A DNA stretch of 64,000 bases from NCBI RefSeq assembly GCF_900116425.1, contig NZ_FPAS01000002.1:16527-80526 (forward strand), written 5' to 3'. The notes under the pieces were generated by a model. The model saw only the letters and a list, made by a program, of their open reading frames with translations. It was not told the DNA's origin and did not search any database. A program made the position numbers and the translations under genes. This DNA comes from Lishizhenia tianjinensis (GTDB taxonomy: Bacteria > Bacteroidota > Bacteroidia > Flavobacteriales_D > Crocinitomicaceae). Within the stretch, counting starts at the first letter, position 1. Each line of letters opens with the position of its first letter. This document shows, piece by piece, positions 26,760 to 36,299 of this stretch.

Positions 26760-28181
26760 ATGAATTTATCTATGCCTAATAAATCTGAAATTATATCGGA
26801 ACATAGAAATGTTAGTATAGCTGATATTGAGTTAGATTTTTCTTTGTCAAAATTGAATGATGGAAAAGTAGACAGAAGTTTGGAGGAGTTTTTATTAGAT
26901 GAGAAATTTATTACAGGAATAAAGTCCCTTTTTGGAGACAACAAGTTGAATTTAAGCGAAAATCGATCAGAGGATCATATTGCTTTAAGAGATTTAGAAG
27001 AAAATTATAAGTTTTCAATTGCTGAAGAAGTTAAAGCTGTAGAAGTCAAACAAAGTGACTTTATCAAACAGTTTCATAATGACGTCGATAGTGGTTTATT
27101 CGAAGCTGTTATTATTTTAGGAGTTGGTGGGAGTACTTTAGGTATTAGTTTGGTAGCTCAAGCACTTGAGGTAAATTTTGATACAAGTGTTGACTACTTG
27201 GTTGTTGATAATGTGGATAGTTTTTTTGTAAACAAAGTAAGGAAAGACTACGATTTGTCCAAATGTCTGTTTGTGATTTCATCGAAAACATTTACAACAC
27301 TTGAAACCATGACAATGGCTCGGGTTTTTAAGGATGAGTTAATTACATTAAAGGGAAGTAAAAGCACATGGCAAAGTAATTTCATTGCGATTACAGCAAA
27401 TGAAAGTTTAGCACAAGATTTTGGGTTGGAAAAAAAGCGAGTATTTAGGTTTTGGGATTCTATTTCTGGACGATTTAGTATTTGGTCAGCAATAGGTATG
27501 CCTTTGGATTTAATTTTTGGTTCAGAAACTCATCTTGAATTAAGAAAAGGTGCTGCGAAATTGGATAAGGAAGTTATTGAAAATTTATCCATAGAAAACT
27601 CGGTGTTTCAATATGCTTACAGGCAGTATGTAAATTTGAAAGTTTTCGATTCAAAGGCTGAAGCCATCGTTGCTTATGATTCGTCATTGAGTAAATTGAG
27701 TGATTATTTGCAACAGCTCTATATGGAAAGCCTTGGTAAGGCATATACATCAGAAGGTGAACAGATACTTCAGTATACATGTCCACTTATATTTGGAGGT
27801 GTGGGGACAAATGATCAACATAGTTACTTCCAATTGTTACATCAAGGTAAGCAAGTAATTCCTGTCACTTTCATTGAAGTGAAAAATAAAAAAAGAGATA
27901 AGTATAACTTGCAAGGTGTGTTAAATAAAAACTTATCAGCACAGAGAAAAGCATTGTTTGAAGGCCGTTTACAAGAAGGAAAACCTTTGTGTAGGCAATT
28001 CTATGGAGGTAGACCAAATGTTAAGTTGAGTATGGAAGAATTGACTCCCTTTACGCTTGGACAGTTAATGGCGTTTTATGAGCATGTCGTGTTCGCTTTA
28101 AGCCAATTCCAACAAGTGAATTGCTTTGATCAATGGGGCGTAGAATTAGGTAAGGAACTTTACAAGGAAAATCAAAAGTGA
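26760..28181 (+). CDS. pgi: Glucose-6-phosphate isomerase-like protein
   Basis: A 473-residue sugar isomerase of the PGI family, interconverting glucose-6-phosphate and fructose-6-phosphate. Visible motifs are ILGVGGSTLG (SIS fold), SSKTFTTLETM (phosphate loop), GGRFSIWSA-like WDSISGRFSIWSAIGMPLDL and FGGVGTNDQHSYFQLLHQG. It is shorter than the roughly 545 residues of standard bacterial PGI and diverges at the N-terminus. It lies inside the polysaccharide operon, where it could draw fructose-6-phosphate toward UDP-GlcNAc or the reverse. Whether it is the only PGI of the genome is unknown. Its stop overlaps the wecB start (GTGA). Confidence 0.85.
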   Translation: MNLSMPNKSEIISEHRNVSIADIELDFSLSKLNDGKVDRSLEEFLLDEKFITGIKSLFGDNKLNLSENRSEDHIALRDLEENYKFSIAEEVKAVEVKQSDFIKQFHNDVDSGLFEAVIILGVGGSTLGISLVAQALEVNFDTSVDYLVVDNVDSFFVNKVRKDYDLSKCLFVISSKTFTTLETMTMARVFKDELITLKGSKSTWQSNFIAITANESLAQDFGLEKKRVFRFWDSISGRFSIWSAIGMPLDLIFGSETHLELRKGAAKLDKEVIENLSIENSVFQYAYRQYVNLKVFDSKAEAIVAYDSSLSKLSDYLQQLYMESLGKAYTSEGEQILQYTCPLIFGGVGTNDQHSYFQLLHQGKQVIPVTFIEVKNKKRDKYNLQGVLNKNLSAQRKALFEGRLQEGKPLCRQFYGGRPNVKLSMEELTPFTLGQLMAFYEHVVFALSQFQQVNCFDQWGVELGKELYKENQK

Positions 28182-29320
28182 GAAACAATAAATTGAAAAC
28201 TACGAAGAAAGCACTGATTGTATTTGGTACGAGACCAGAGGCAATAAAAATGGCTCCTTTAGTTAAGGAGTTTCAAAAATCGAAGGAAATAGTAACTAGG
28301 GTCGCTGTTACTGGTCAACATAAAGAAATGTTGGATCAAGTATTAGCTTTTTTTGAAATTACTCCCGACTATGACTTAAGCTTGATGAAACCTAACCAAA
28401 ACTTGTACAACTTAACCGGTGAAGTTATTGGTGGGATGAAACCCATTTTGGAAGAATTTCAACCTGACTATGTTTTTGTACATGGAGATACTACTACGAC
28501 TATGGCAGCGGGCATAGCTGGCTTTTATTCAGGGGCTAAAGTCTGTCATGTAGAGGCAGGATTGAGAACGCACAATATGATGTCGCCGTTTCCAGAAGAA
28601 ATGAATCGACAAGTCGCAGGAAGGGTAAGTACCTTTCATTTTGCACCAACAGATAAGTCAAAGTCAAATTTGATTCAAGAAAACGTTCCAGAAGCAAAAA
28701 TTTTGGTAACGGGAAATACGGTAATCGATGCTTTGTTTGAATCTTCCAAGCGTGTGGAAACCTTAGAGAATGATGAAGTAAAAGCACTAAAAAAGGATGT
28801 CGATTTTTCTAAGCGAATTATTTTGGTTACGGGACATAGAAGAGAAAATCATGGTCAAGGTTTTATCAATATATGTGCTGCTTTAAAGGAGATAGCTGTA
28901 AATAATCAAGATGTAGAAATTGTTTATCCAGTTCACTTAAATCCCAATGTTCTTAAGCCGGTTAATGCATTATTAGGAGAGGTAAAGAATATACATTTGG
29001 TGGCTCCACTTTCATACCCCAGTTTTGTTTGGATGATGAACAAGTCCTACATGATCATTACCGATAGCGGAGGTGTACAAGAAGAGGCACCAAGTTTAGG
29101 AAAGCCTGTTTTAGTTATGCGTGATACAACGGAAAGACCAGAAGCTGTTGAAGCAGGAACGGTTATTTTAGTTGGTACGAATACAGATAAAATTGTCAGT
29201 GAAGCAGAGGCATTACTGCAGAATAAGGAAAAGTATAATTCAATGAGTGCACTACACAACCCTTATGGAGACGGAAAGGCGTGTAAAAGAATTGTTGAGT
29301 TCATACTTAAAGATAAGTAA
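28178..29320 (+). CDS. wecB: UDP-N-acetylglucosamine 2-epimerase
   Basis: A 380-residue epimerase converting UDP-GlcNAc to UDP-ManNAc. The GT-B-like fold is recognised from FGTRPEAIKMAPL (residues 17-29), VHGDTTTTMA, HVEAGLRT, PFPEEMNRQ, VTGHRRENHG and ITDSGGVQEEAPSLGKPVL. The start is a GTG overlapping the pgi stop by four bases, which gives the normal family N-terminus. It supplies the dehydrogenase encoded just downstream; together they make UDP-ManNAcA, as in enterobacterial common antigen synthesis. Confidence 0.93.
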   Translation: MRNNKLKTTKKALIVFGTRPEAIKMAPLVKEFQKSKEIVTRVAVTGQHKEMLDQVLAFFEITPDYDLSLMKPNQNLYNLTGEVIGGMKPILEEFQPDYVFVHGDTTTTMAAGIAGFYSGAKVCHVEAGLRTHNMMSPFPEEMNRQVAGRVSTFHFAPTDKSKSNLIQENVPEAKILVTGNTVIDALFESSKRVETLENDEVKALKKDVDFSKRIILVTGHRRENHGQGFINICAALKEIAVNNQDVEIVYPVHLNPNVLKPVNALLGEVKNIHLVAPLSYPSFVWMMNKSYMIITDSGGVQEEAPSLGKPVLVMRDTTERPEAVEAGTVILVGTNTDKIVSEAEALLQNKEKYNSMSALHNPYGDGKACKRIVEFILKDK

Positions 29321-29342
29321 AAAGGTTTTTAAAAATATAGAA

Positions 29343-30548
29343 ATGAGTCAAGTTGTAACGATAGGTTTAGGATACATAGGTCTTCCGACCTCTGCATTGA
29401 TAGCCCAAAATGGAATTTCTGTTCACGGTGTTGATATCAATCAAAAGGTGGTGGATACTATCAATGCCGGAAAAATTCATATAGTAGAACCTAGTTTGGA
29501 TGAGGCAGTTGCTTCAGCCGTTGAGAAAGGATATTTAAAAGCGGACACAAAACCTGTTGAAGCAAATACCTATTTGATCGTAGTCCCCACTCCATTTAAA
29601 GGAAATCACGAACCTGATATTTCCTTTGTAGAAGCTGCGACCAAGAATATTCTTCCTTTCTTGAAAGAGGATGATTTATACATCATAGAATCTACCTCGC
29701 CTATCGGTACTACAGAGAAAATGATGGACTTGATTTATACGTCAAGACCAGAATTAAAGAATAAGTTAAACATAGCTTATTGTCCAGAACGTGTATTGCC
29801 AGGGAATGTGATGCATGAACTCGTATATAACGATAGAGTAATTGGTGGAGTGGATGAAAAATCAACACAGAAGGCCATTGCTTTTTACAGTCAATTCGTG
29901 AAAGGGGAGTTACATCCAACCAATGCGCGTACAGCTGAGATGTGTAAACTAACAGAAAACTCATCACGTGATGTGCAAATTGCATTTGCGAATGAACTTT
30001 CTTTGATTTGCGATAAAGCCGGTATCAATGTTTGGGAATTAATAGAATTAGCCAATAAGCACCCAAGAGTAAACATCTTACAACCTGGATGTGGTGTTGG
30101 GGGACATTGTATTGCAGTTGATCCTTATTTTATCACTGCGGAGTATCCTTTAGAATCAAAAATTATTGGTACGGCAAGAGAGGTAAATAATTACAAGTCT
30201 TTCTGGTGTGCTGAAAAGGTGAAAACGGCCAAGTTAGAATTCCAATTAAAACATGGAAGACGCCCAAGTGTTGCGATTATGGGACTTGCATTCAAACCAA
30301 ATATTGACGATTTAAGAGAGTCTCCTGCAAAATACATCGCGCAAAAGATTTTGCAAGATGCGCAAGATGAGGAGTACTTTGTAGTAGAGCCAAATATTGA
30401 GGACCACAACGTTTTCAAATTAACGGATTACAAAACTGCTGTGGAAAAAGCAGACATCATCGCTTTATTGGTGGCACATGATGAATTTAAAGGAATGGAT
30501 ATCTCTGAAGATAAGGTTGTTCTTGATTTTTGTGGAGTTAAGAAATAA
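29343..30548 (+). CDS. wecC: UDP-N-acetyl-D-mannosamine dehydrogenase
   Basis: A 401-residue NAD-dependent dehydrogenase that oxidises UDP-ManNAc to UDP-ManNAcA. The Rossmann motif GLGYIGLPTSALIA, the ESTSPIGTTE segment, CPERVLPGN, LTENSSRDVQIAFANELS and the catalytic CGVGGHCIAVDPYF loop all match WecC. A C-terminal UDP-binding domain carries GLAFKPNIDDLRESPA. I chose the ATG at 29343, 22 bases after wecB; the open frame upstream runs into wecB and is not used. It is clearly different from the other dehydrogenase at 25.5 kb, so two uronic acids were originally intended. Confidence 0.93.
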   Translation: MSQVVTIGLGYIGLPTSALIAQNGISVHGVDINQKVVDTINAGKIHIVEPSLDEAVASAVEKGYLKADTKPVEANTYLIVVPTPFKGNHEPDISFVEAATKNILPFLKEDDLYIIESTSPIGTTEKMMDLIYTSRPELKNKLNIAYCPERVLPGNVMHELVYNDRVIGGVDEKSTQKAIAFYSQFVKGELHPTNARTAEMCKLTENSSRDVQIAFANELSLICDKAGINVWELIELANKHPRVNILQPGCGVGGHCIAVDPYFITAEYPLESKIIGTAREVNNYKSFWCAEKVKTAKLEFQLKHGRRPSVAIMGLAFKPNIDDLRESPAKYIAQKILQDAQDEEYFVVEPNIEDHNVFKLTDYKTAVEKADIIALLVAHDEFKGMDISEDKVVLDFCGVKK

Positions 30549-30622
30549 CCAACAAAAATGGATGAGGGTATGTTAGAGGAGCCCAGGAGAATAGAATTGT
30601 TATTGAATTAAGAAGTAAAAAA

Positions 30623-31648
30623 ATGCAAAATATACTTATTACTGGAGGGGCTGGATTTATTGGAAGTCACGTTGTGCGTCAATTTCTAACAGATTACCCA
30701 GAGGCAAATATTGTTAATTTAGATTTACTCACTTATGCCGGTAATTTGGAAAATTTATCCGATGTAATAAATCATCCAAATTATCATTTTGTTCAAGGAG
30801 ATATAGCTGATGAAGAACTTGTAAATAATTTGTTTGCCAAATTTCAGTTTACAGGTGTAGTTCATTTGGCGGCAGAGTCACATGTTGATCGATCAATAAA
30901 AGAACCATTAGCTTTTGCGCGAACGAATATTATGGGTACAATGGTTCTTTTGAATGCCTTTAAGAATTTATGGAAGAATGATTGGGAAGGAAAAAGATTC
31001 TATCACATTAGTACAGATGAAGTGTATGGAACTTTAGGAGAAACAGGTTTGTTTACAGAATCTACTCCTTATGATCCCAATTCACCCTATTCTGCAAGTA
31101 AAGCGAGTTCTGATCATTTTGTAAGGGCCTACGGTGAGACTTATGGCTTGCCTTATGTTATAAGTAATTGCTCTAATAATTATGGACCTAATCAGTATCC
31201 AGAAAAGTTAATCCCTCTTTTCATCAATAATATCATCGAGAATAAGTCTCTGCCTGTTTATGGTGATGGAAAATACACGAGGGATTGGTTGTATGTAATT
31301 GATCATGCAAGGGCAATATCATTATTGTTTGATAAAGCCACGAATGGGGAGACTTATAATATCGGTGGGTTCAATGAATGGCAGAATATTGATCTTATAA
31401 AGGAATTGTGCAAGCAAATGGATAAGTGTTTAGAGCGTACACCTGGTGAGAGTGAGAAGTTAATCACTTTTGTGAAAGACAGACCCGGTCATGATTTACG
31501 CTATGCCATTGATGCCTCTAAAATTAATAAGGATTTTGGTTGGAAACCATCAGTTACCTTTGAAGAAGGCTTGGCTAAAACCTTGGATTGGTATATGAAG
31601 AATGAGGATTGGTTAGCTTCTTTAAGAAAGAGAAAAGTTGAGTTGTAA
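30623..31648 (+). CDS. rfbB: dTDP-glucose 4,6-dehydratase
   Basis: A 341-residue SDR enzyme that makes dTDP-4-keto-6-deoxyglucose. Seen are [16 protein letters not shown] at the N-terminus, [12 protein letters not shown], the catalytic [26 protein letters not shown] (YxxxK), [17 protein letters not shown] and [12 protein letters not shown]. Length is standard. rfbA follows 17 bases later. No rfbC or rfbD is present, so the 4-keto sugar probably goes to a 4-aminotransferase (the DegT-type gene at 34 kb) and not to L-rhamnose. Confidence 0.95.
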   Translation: MQNILITGGAGFIGSHVVRQFLTDYPEANIVNLDLLTYAGNLENLSDVINHPNYHFVQGDIADEELVNNLFAKFQFTGVVHLAAESHVDRSIKEPLAFARTNIMGTMVLLNAFKNLWKNDWEGKRFYHISTDEVYGTLGETGLFTESTPYDPNSPYSASKASSDHFVRAYGETYGLPYVISNCSNNYGPNQYPEKLIPLFINNIIENKSLPVYGDGKYTRDWLYVIDHARAISLLFDKATNGETYNIGGFNEWQNIDLIKELCKQMDKCLERTPGESEKLITFVKDRPGHDLRYAIDASKINKDFGWKPSVTFEEGLAKTLDWYMKNEDWLASLRKRKVEL

Positions 31649-31665
31649 CTATAAAACCTAAAAGC

Positions 31666-32538
31666 ATGAAAGGAATTATATTAGCGGGAGGATCAGGTAC
31701 AAGGCTACACCCCTTAACAATGGCTGTAAGTAAACAGCTTTTACCCATTTATGATAAGCCGATGATCTATTATCCGCTATCAGTATTAATGTTGGCAGGA
31801 ATTAGGGAAATATTAATTATTTCGACACCACATGACCTTCCGAATTTTGAAAAATTATTAGGTGATGGTAGTCAATTTGGGGTTCAATTAAGTTACAAAG
31901 TTCAACCGAGTCCTGATGGTTTAGCACAAGCTTTTATTCTAGGAGAAGAGTTTATTGGACAGGAAGATGTTTGTCTCGTTTTAGGTGACAATATTTTCTA
32001 TGGTGCTGGTTTACAAAAATTACTTAGTGACTCTGTTCAAACTGTAAAACAAGAACAAAAAGCAGTTGTTTTTGGTAATTATGTAAATGATCCTGAAAGA
32101 TATGGCGTTGCAGAATTTGATGAGAACAGAAATGTAATCAGTTTAGAAGAGAAACCAAAGCAGCCAAAATCAAACTACGCTGTTGTAGGTTTGTATTTTT
32201 ATCCAAACTCTGTAATAGAAATAGCAAAAGATGTAAAACCATCAGATCGAGGAGAATTAGAAATTACGACTGTAAACCAAAGCTATCTTCACCAAGAAAA
32301 TTTAAAAATGCAAATTTTAAGTAGAGGATTCGCATGGTTGGATACTGGAACTCATGAAGCTTTAACAGAGGCCACGGAGTTTGTAAAAGCAGTAGAGAAA
32401 CGAACAGGGTTAAAAATTGCTTGTTTAGAAGAGATAGCATTAAATTACAAATGGATAACTAAAGAAAGCGTAGAAGAAAACCTAAAAGGAATGAAGGGTG
32501 ACTACTTTGACTACATAAAAAAAATTACGCTTAAATAA
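31666..32538 (+). CDS. rfbA: Glucose-1-phosphate thymidylyltransferase
   Basis: A 290-residue nucleotidyltransferase forming dTDP-glucose from glucose-1-phosphate and dTTP. The signature [20 protein letters not shown] (residues 7-26), [38 protein letters not shown] and [14 protein letters not shown] are all present. It feeds rfbB. The wzx gene begins at the base after its stop codon, so transcription and probably translation are coupled. Confidence 0.95.
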   Translation: MKGIILAGGSGTRLHPLTMAVSKQLLPIYDKPMIYYPLSVLMLAGIREILIISTPHDLPNFEKLLGDGSQFGVQLSYKVQPSPDGLAQAFILGEEFIGQEDVCLVLGDNIFYGAGLQKLLSDSVQTVKQEQKAVVFGNYVNDPERYGVAEFDENRNVISLEEKPKQPKSNYAVVGLYFYPNSVIEIAKDVKPSDRGELEITTVNQSYLHQENLKMQILSRGFAWLDTGTHEALTEATEFVKAVEKRTGLKIACLEEIALNYKWITKESVEENLKGMKGDYFDYIKKITLK

Positions 32539-33978
32539 ATGTCGCTAAAAAAACAAACATTCTCAGGTGTATTCTGGACTTTCGTTGATACGTTTCTAGT
32601 ACGTGGATTAACATTCTTAGCAATGGTTTTGTTGGCGAGATGGTTAGGACCAAAGGATTTTGGTTTAGTAGGAATGATCGCAGTTTTTATTGCAATTGGA
32701 ACTACATTGACTGATAGCGGTTTAACTAACTCTCTAATTAGAACAAAGGATCCTGATCAAGGTGATTATTCAACGGTGTTTTATGTGAATATTGTGATGA
32801 GTTGCTCAGTCTATACCATTATATACTTTTCAGCACCTGGAATTGCACATTTTTTTGATCAGAAAGTTCTTATCGATATTATTAGAGTTTATTCCTTACT
32901 TTTTATTGTGCTCGCTTTTTCAGCTGTTCAATTGGCAATTTTTACAAGAGATATGGAATTTAAAACAATAACCAAGGTCAATACACCAAGTACAATAATC
33001 GGTGTGTCTATTGGTCTGTATTTGGGATACAATGGTTATGGGGTTTGGAGTATAGTTTGGATGTATCTTAGTACTCAACTTGTAAAAGCGGCGTTACTTT
33101 GGTTATTTTCTAGTTGGAAACCAAAGCTTCTTTTTTCAAAAGAAAAGTTTATTTACCACTACAATTTTGGTTACAAATTACTTCTGTCTGCTTTGATAGA
33201 TACTATCTTTAAAAATAGTTACAACATATTAATTGGGAAGTATTTCTCTGCCCAAACTTTGGGGTTTTACGAGCGAGCAAAACAATTTGGAGAATATCCA
33301 TCTTCCACGTTGACGAATGTGCTTAGTAAAGTAAGTTATCCTATGCTTTCAAAAATTCAAGATGATTCAAAACGGCTTGAGACTTCTTACAAAAAGCTGA
33401 TTAGAGTTTCATTTTTCGTAATTGCGCCTTTAATGTTAGGAACTGCGGCAGTTGCTAAGCCACTCTTTTTATTGGTTTTAGGACAAGAATGGTTGCCTGC
33501 AGTTGTGTTTTTCCAGATACTTAGTTTAGCGATGATGCTTTATCCCATCCATGCATTTAACCTTAATATATTGAAAGTTTATGGTAGAAGTGATTTGTTT
33601 TTAAAATTAGAGATTATCAAAAAAAGTATTATAACAGTCTCTATAATAGTCGCATTTCAATTTGGAGTTTTAGGATTAGTGTGGTCAAGTGTATTTACAT
33701 CATTTGCCTCATTAGGCATTAATATGTTTTATTCAAGTCGATTAATAAACTACCCTGTATTCGTACAGTTAAAAGATCTTGGTCAAATATTTATAACCAC
33801 TATTTTAACAGCGTTAGCGATGTATAGCTTAACAGTTCTTTTACCTAAAGAACAACTGGAATTACAAGTTGTTTTAGCATCTATCTTCGGTGCGTTACTT
33901 TATATTTGTATCAACTATGTAAATAAAAAAAGTCCATTACATGAAGCTGTGTCACTTTACAAAACAAGAAACCAATGA
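32539..33978 (+). CDS. Lipopolysaccharide/polysaccharide flippase (Wzx-like)
   Basis: A 479-residue membrane protein with about twelve to fourteen helices of the MOP flippase superfamily. The N-terminus (LKKQTFSGVFWTFVDTF, then ARWLGPKDFGLVGM) is typical of the polysaccharide-synthesis (WzxC/TuaB) branch. It would move the undecaprenyl-linked repeat unit to the periplasmic face. It overlaps the next gene by four bases. Substrate cannot be predicted. It is the only flippase candidate in the locus. Confidence 0.88.
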   Translation: MSLKKQTFSGVFWTFVDTFLVRGLTFLAMVLLARWLGPKDFGLVGMIAVFIAIGTTLTDSGLTNSLIRTKDPDQGDYSTVFYVNIVMSCSVYTIIYFSAPGIAHFFDQKVLIDIIRVYSLLFIVLAFSAVQLAIFTRDMEFKTITKVNTPSTIIGVSIGLYLGYNGYGVWSIVWMYLSTQLVKAALLWLFSSWKPKLLFSKEKFIYHYNFGYKLLLSALIDTIFKNSYNILIGKYFSAQTLGFYERAKQFGEYPSSTLTNVLSKVSYPMLSKIQDDSKRLETSYKKLIRVSFFVIAPLMLGTAAVAKPLFLLVLGQEWLPAVVFFQILSLAMMLYPIHAFNLNILKVYGRSDLFLKLEIIKKSIITVSIIVAFQFGVLGLVWSSVFTSFASLGINMFYSSRLINYPVFVQLKDLGQIFITTILTALAMYSLTVLLPKEQLELQVVLASIFGALLYICINYVNKKSPLHEAVSLYKTRNQ

Positions 33979-35054
33979 TTCCTGTTACTAAGCCCTTTTT
34001 ACCTCCGAAAGAGGAATACCTAGAGTATATTTCAACAGTTTGGGATACACAATGGCTCACCAATATGGGTCCGTTGTCTGTTCAACTAGAGGATAAGCTT
34101 TCTAATTTTTTAAAGTTAGAAAACTTACTCTATGTAACCAATGGAACAATTGCCTTACAAATGGCGATTAAAGCCTTGAATTTAGGTGGTGAGATTATTA
34201 CTACACCATTTTCATTCATAGCTACCACCAGTAGTATTGTTTGGGAAGGTTGTACTCCTGTTTTTGTTGATATTGATGAAAATTCTTTAAACATCGATCC
34301 TAAGAAAATAGAAGAAGCCATTACTGAAAAAACAACGGCCATATTAGCAACCCATGTCTATGGTAATCCTTGCGATGTAGTAGCGATTGAAGAAATTGCA
34401 AAAAAGCACAAGTTAAAGGTGATATATGATGGTGCCCACGCATTTGGGGTGGAGATAAATGATAGATCGATTTTTGAATATGGGGATATTAGTATTTGTA
34501 GCCTACACGCTACAAAACTTTATCACTCCACAGAGGGTGGATTAATCATCACCAAAGATCAAAAATTATATTCAAAACTCAAGTCTATGCGAAATTTTGG
34601 TTTTGCCGGACCTGAATCTTTCAGTGAGTTGGGTATAAATGGGAAGAACTCGGAGTTTCATGCGGCAATGGGGCTCGCAAATTTGCCTTATATAGAAGGT
34701 ATTATTCAAAAAAGAGGAGAATTATCAGCAAGATATGATGCTAATTTAGCCGAGTTTAAGTCGAGGAAGCCTCAATGGTATCATCAAACTTTGCAAAATT
34801 ATGCATATTATCCTATTGTTTTAGAATCAGAAGCCTTGCTTTTAAAGTGCTCTGATTTTCTCAAAAAAAGAGAAATATTTGTTAGGCGATACTTTTACCC
34901 TTCACTAGCAACTTCTCTTCCATACCTTCCGAATAAGTCGCTAAATATTACCGATGATGTTTCTAAACGAGTTTTATGTCTTCCTTTGTATGTAGATTTA
35001 ACTATTGCAGAGATAGATATGATATGTAGTTTAATGTTAAAATGTACTGATTAA
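33975..35054 (+). CDS. DegT/DnrJ/EryC1 family sugar aminotransferase
   Basis: A 359-residue PLP-dependent aminotransferase acting on a nucleotide-linked keto sugar. The DegT fold is shown by TNGTIALQMAIKAL, EIITTPFSFIATTSSIVW, PVFVDID, YDGAHAFG and the PLP lysine motif SLHATKLYHSTEGG. With rfbA/rfbB upstream, the likely reaction is C4 amination of dTDP-4-keto-6-deoxyglucose (VioA-, FdtB- or WecE-like), yielding Qui4N or Fuc4N. The stereochemistry is not readable. It overlaps wzx by four bases. Confidence 0.88.
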   Translation: MIPVTKPFLPPKEEYLEYISTVWDTQWLTNMGPLSVQLEDKLSNFLKLENLLYVTNGTIALQMAIKALNLGGEIITTPFSFIATTSSIVWEGCTPVFVDIDENSLNIDPKKIEEAITEKTTAILATHVYGNPCDVVAIEEIAKKHKLKVIYDGAHAFGVEINDRSIFEYGDISICSLHATKLYHSTEGGLIITKDQKLYSKLKSMRNFGFAGPESFSELGINGKNSEFHAAMGLANLPYIEGIIQKRGELSARYDANLAEFKSRKPQWYHQTLQNYAYYPIVLESEALLLKCSDFLKKREIFVRRYFYPSLATSLPYLPNKSLNITDDVSKRVLCLPLYVDLTIAEIDMICSLMLKCTD

Positions 35055-35058
35055 TTAG

Positions 35059-35067
35059 GGTTAGGTT
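35059..35067 (+). promoter_or_regulatory. Candidate small-RNA pairing site before the ATP-grasp gene
   Basis: GGTTAGGTT is perfectly complementary to AACCTAACC, found in the six-copy small-RNA family, and extends by one G-U pair. It lies 24 bases before the ATG at 35091, in the leader of the ATP-grasp gene. This is a sequence match only. Confidence 0.3.
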
Positions 35068-35090
35068 TCCTTTAAAATCTTTTTTAGAAA

Positions 35091-36290
35091 ATGAAAAAAT
35101 TGTTACTACTAGGAGGTCTTAGATATTTAGTACCGGTAATACAAAAAGCGAAAGCCTTAGGGTATTATGTTATTACTTGTGACTATTTGCCAAGTAATAT
35201 TGCACATAAGTACTCGGATGAGTACCATAACGTGAGTGTTACAGATAAAGAAGCTGTATTGCAATTAGCTAGTTCACTTAAAATTGATGGGATTTTGTCT
35301 TTTGCTGTTGATCCCGGAGTAACTACTGCAGCCTACGTTTGTGAAAAATTGAATTTACCAAGTTCAGGGCCGTATGAGTCAATAAGGATTCTTCAAAATA
35401 AAGGGTTGTTTAGAGAATTCCTAGAGAAACATGGCTTTAACGTACCTAAATCAAGAAGTTATAAAATAAAGGATGAAGCATTAGTATCATTTGACGAATT
35501 TGATTTGCCTGTTATTGTCAAACCAGTAGACTCTGCAGGTAGCAAAGGTGTTTCAAAGGTAGAAAGAAAAGAGGAATTGGATGAGGCAATCGAACATGCG
35601 CTTTCAAACTCACCTTCTAATACATTTATAATAGAAGATTTTTTAGAATGTAAGTCATATTCATCGGATACTGATTGTTTCTCCATAGATGGTGAGTTTA
35701 GGTTTATATCTTTTTCAAACCAAAGGTTTGATAAAAATTCGCCAAACCCATACACCCCTTCGGCATATAGTTGGCCTTCATCTATTTCTTCTAAAAATCA
35801 AGAGGAACTCAAAAGAGAACTTCAACGATTAGTAAGTTTGTTGAAAATGAGGACTTCTATATATAATGTTGAAGTTAGAGAGACCACAAATAACAAGGCT
35901 TACATAATGGAAATTTCACCTAGAGGTGGAGGGAATAGATTGGCTGAAATGATAGAGTATGCTACGGGGGTAGATTTGATTACTTGTTCGATCCAGGCAG
36001 CTTTAGGGGAACCTATATCGGTTATTGAGCAGCCAAAATATAATGGTAATTGGGCTGAAATAATTTTGTATAGTAATAAAGCAGGATTGTTTCATGAAGT
36101 TATTATTGATAAGCGCATACAGGAGAATGTTGTTGAATTGGATTTGTGGATTAAAAAAGGTGAGGTCGTAAATGCTTTTACCGGTGCAAACGAGGCTATT
36201 GGAACTTTGGTTTTAAAGTTTGATAATCCTATTACATTGGAATCGATAGTTTCTGATTATACAAATTATATTGAAGTAGTGGTTAATTAA
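35091..36290 (+). CDS. ATP-grasp domain protein (carboxylate-amine/thiol ligase-like)
   Basis: A 399-residue ATP-grasp enzyme, a fold that activates a carboxylate as acyl phosphate and joins it to an amine or thiol. An N-terminal preATP-grasp domain (MKKLLLLGGLRYLVPVI) is followed by the ATP-binding part with LPVIVKPVDSAGSKGVSKV (about residues 140-158), IEDFLECKSYSSD and the metal-binding EISPRGGGNRLAEM. The substrate is unknown. It heads a run of genes (PLP-fold, CitE-like, MaoC, CitE-like) that look like an acyl-group cassette. Its leader contains the possible small-RNA site described at 35059. Confidence 0.82.
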   Translation: MKKLLLLGGLRYLVPVIQKAKALGYYVITCDYLPSNIAHKYSDEYHNVSVTDKEAVLQLASSLKIDGILSFAVDPGVTTAAYVCEKLNLPSSGPYESIRILQNKGLFREFLEKHGFNVPKSRSYKIKDEALVSFDEFDLPVIVKPVDSAGSKGVSKVERKEELDEAIEHALSNSPSNTFIIEDFLECKSYSSDTDCFSIDGEFRFISFSNQRFDKNSPNPYTPSAYSWPSSISSKNQEELKRELQRLVSLLKMRTSIYNVEVRETTNNKAYIMEISPRGGGNRLAEMIEYATGVDLITCSIQAALGEPISVIEQPKYNGNWAEIILYSNKAGLFHEVIIDKRIQENVVELDLWIKKGEVVNAFTGANEAIGTLVLKFDNPITLESIVSDYTNYIEVVVN

Positions 36291-36299
36291 TCGAGTAAA

